64,000 nucleotides of DNA, taken from the NCBI GenBank assembly GCA_905221605.1, contig CAJNDS010002710.1, positions 37,501 to 101,500 of the forward strand. The letters are read 5' to 3'. The notes under the pieces are model-generated. The model saw nothing but the letters and a program-made list of their open reading frames with translations, was not told where the DNA came from and searched no databases. Source of the DNA: Symbiodinium natans (Eukaryota > Sar > Dinophyceae > Suessiales > Symbiodiniaceae). Both the position numbers and the translations under genes were made by a program. This document shows positions 63,035 to 64,000 of the stretch, piece by piece (position 1 is the first letter of the stretch; every line of letters begins with the position of its first letter).

Positions 63035-63475
63035 GCACGGCTCGATTTGGCCAAATTTTGCCGGGCAGCCTCCGGGCAAAATTTGGCCAAATCGGGCTGC
63101 TCTTCGTATGCGATGAGAAATGCGCGGCTCGATTTGGCCAAATTATGCCGGGCAGCCTCCGGGCAAAATTTGGCCAAATCGGGCTGCTCTTCGTACGCGA
63201 TGAGAAATGCGTGGCTCGATTTGGCCAAATTTCGCCGGGCAGCCTCCGGGCAAAATTTGGCCAAATCGGGCTGCTCTTCGTATGCGATGAGAAATGCGCG
63301 GCTCGATTTGGCCAAATTTTGCCGGGCAGCCTCCGGGCAAATTTTGGCCAAATCGGGCTGCTCTTCGTATGCGATGAGAAATGCGCGGCTCGATTGCGAT
63401 GAGAAATGCGCGGCTCGATTTGACCAAATTTTGCCGGGCAGCCTCCGGGCAAAATTTGGCCAAATCGGGCTGCCA
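63035..63475. repeat. Palindromic satellite, 86-bp unit
   Basis: GATTTGGCCAAATTTTGCCG, GGCAGCCTCC and GGGCAAAATTTGGCCAAATC form an inverted repeat in each of about five units. Spacers read CTGCTCTTCGTATGCGATGA. Confidence 0.95.
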
Positions 63476-63477
63476 CG

Positions 63478-63920
63478 CACAAAATCTGCCTGGATCTACG
63501 CGGGGCTGTTTCTTACAAAAAAAGTGCCGCGTAGATCCAGGCAGATTTTGTCCTTCGTGTTTTTTGACAAAACACCATGGACAAAATCTGCCTGGATCTA
63601 CGCGGGGCTGTTTCTTACGAAAAAAAGTGCCGCGTAGATCCAGGCAGATTTTGTCCTTCGTGTTTTTTGAGAAAACACCATGGACAAAATCTGCCTGGAT
63701 CTATGCGGGGCTGTTTCTTACAAAAAAAAGTGCCGCGTAGATCCAGGCAGATTTTGTCCTTCGTGTTTTTTGAGAAAACACCATGGACAAAATCTGCCCG
63801 GATCTACGCGGCGCTGTTTCTTACAAAAAAAGTGATGCGTAGATCCAGGCAGATTTTGTCCTTTGTGTTTTTGGAGAAATCACCATGGACAAAATCTGCC
63901 TGGATCTACGCGGGGCCCGG
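63478..63920. repeat. Palindromic satellite, about 106-bp unit
   Basis: ACAAAATCTGCCTGGATCTA plus CGCGG and its inverse flank CTGTTTCTTACAAAAAAAG. About four units joined by TTCGTGTTTTTTGA and CACCATGGA. Confidence 0.95.
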
Positions 63921-63939
63921 CAAAATCTGACCAAAGTGA

Positions 63940-64000
63940 CGCGACCCTAATTTATATAATTTACATAATTTTTATAATTTGAATAATTTAAATAATTTAA
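63940..64000. repeat. AT-rich TAATTT repeat at the window end
   Basis: The same sequence type as 62940-63020, so the two palindromic satellites are bracketed by it. Confidence 0.85.

Overview
The window looks like nuclear DNA of a dinoflagellate. The evidence is (TTTAGGG)n telomere-type repeats scattered throughout, genes cut into very short exons, introns with GC and even GA donors beside GT, introns that are hairpin elements (introner-like), and every recognisable gene lying on the minus strand. The taxon is an inference; another alveolate or algal lineage is possible. A run of 100 Ns at 58427-58526 shows this is a scaffold with a gap.

1-10.3 kb: minus-strand genes broken into exons of about 20-120 nt. 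The clearest is an XRN-type 5'->3' exoribonuclease, about 10336 down to at least 6755, readable motif by motif with matching splice phases. Its introns hold telomeric arrays that begin or end within a few bases of splice sites. Candidate exons of unknown genes follow near 6.3, 5.5, 5.3 and 2.6 kb.

10.3-31 kb: mostly intron-like or intergenic sequence with telomeric arrays, microsatellites and small hairpin elements. A multi-exon protein kinase lies on the minus strand at 20.9-23.6 kb. Isolated minus-strand exons appear near 29.8 and 30.4 kb.

31-34.5 kb: tandem and segmental repeats.

34.5-46.0 kb: a different kind of locus. Two very large minus-strand genes have long open exons and a few short introns free of telomeric repeats. 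The upstream gene (46008-39644) encodes a papain-like-peptidase-type domain, three F-box-like segments, two lectin-like beta-sandwich repeats, two cysteine-rich zinc modules and a PD-(D/E)XK nuclease. The downstream gene (39437-34501) encodes a family-A/TV-Pol-like polymerase candidate, a second cysteine-peptidase-like domain, a C2H2 finger and a DDE-type transposase interrupted by one in-frame TGA. Together they look like a large mobile element carrying its own polymerase, nuclease and transposase. This is the most likely undescribed system in the window.

46-64 kb: repeat territory. It holds a near-identical 327-bp triplication, minisatellites, a telomere-derived mosaic (50-54 kb), dispersed 105-120 bp units, a 9-mer dyad satellite around the gap, 1.2-1.5 kb GA-rich duplications, and three unrelated palindromic satellites in succession (62.8-63.9 kb).

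All splice joins were worked out by hand from phase and protein motifs. No database search was possible.
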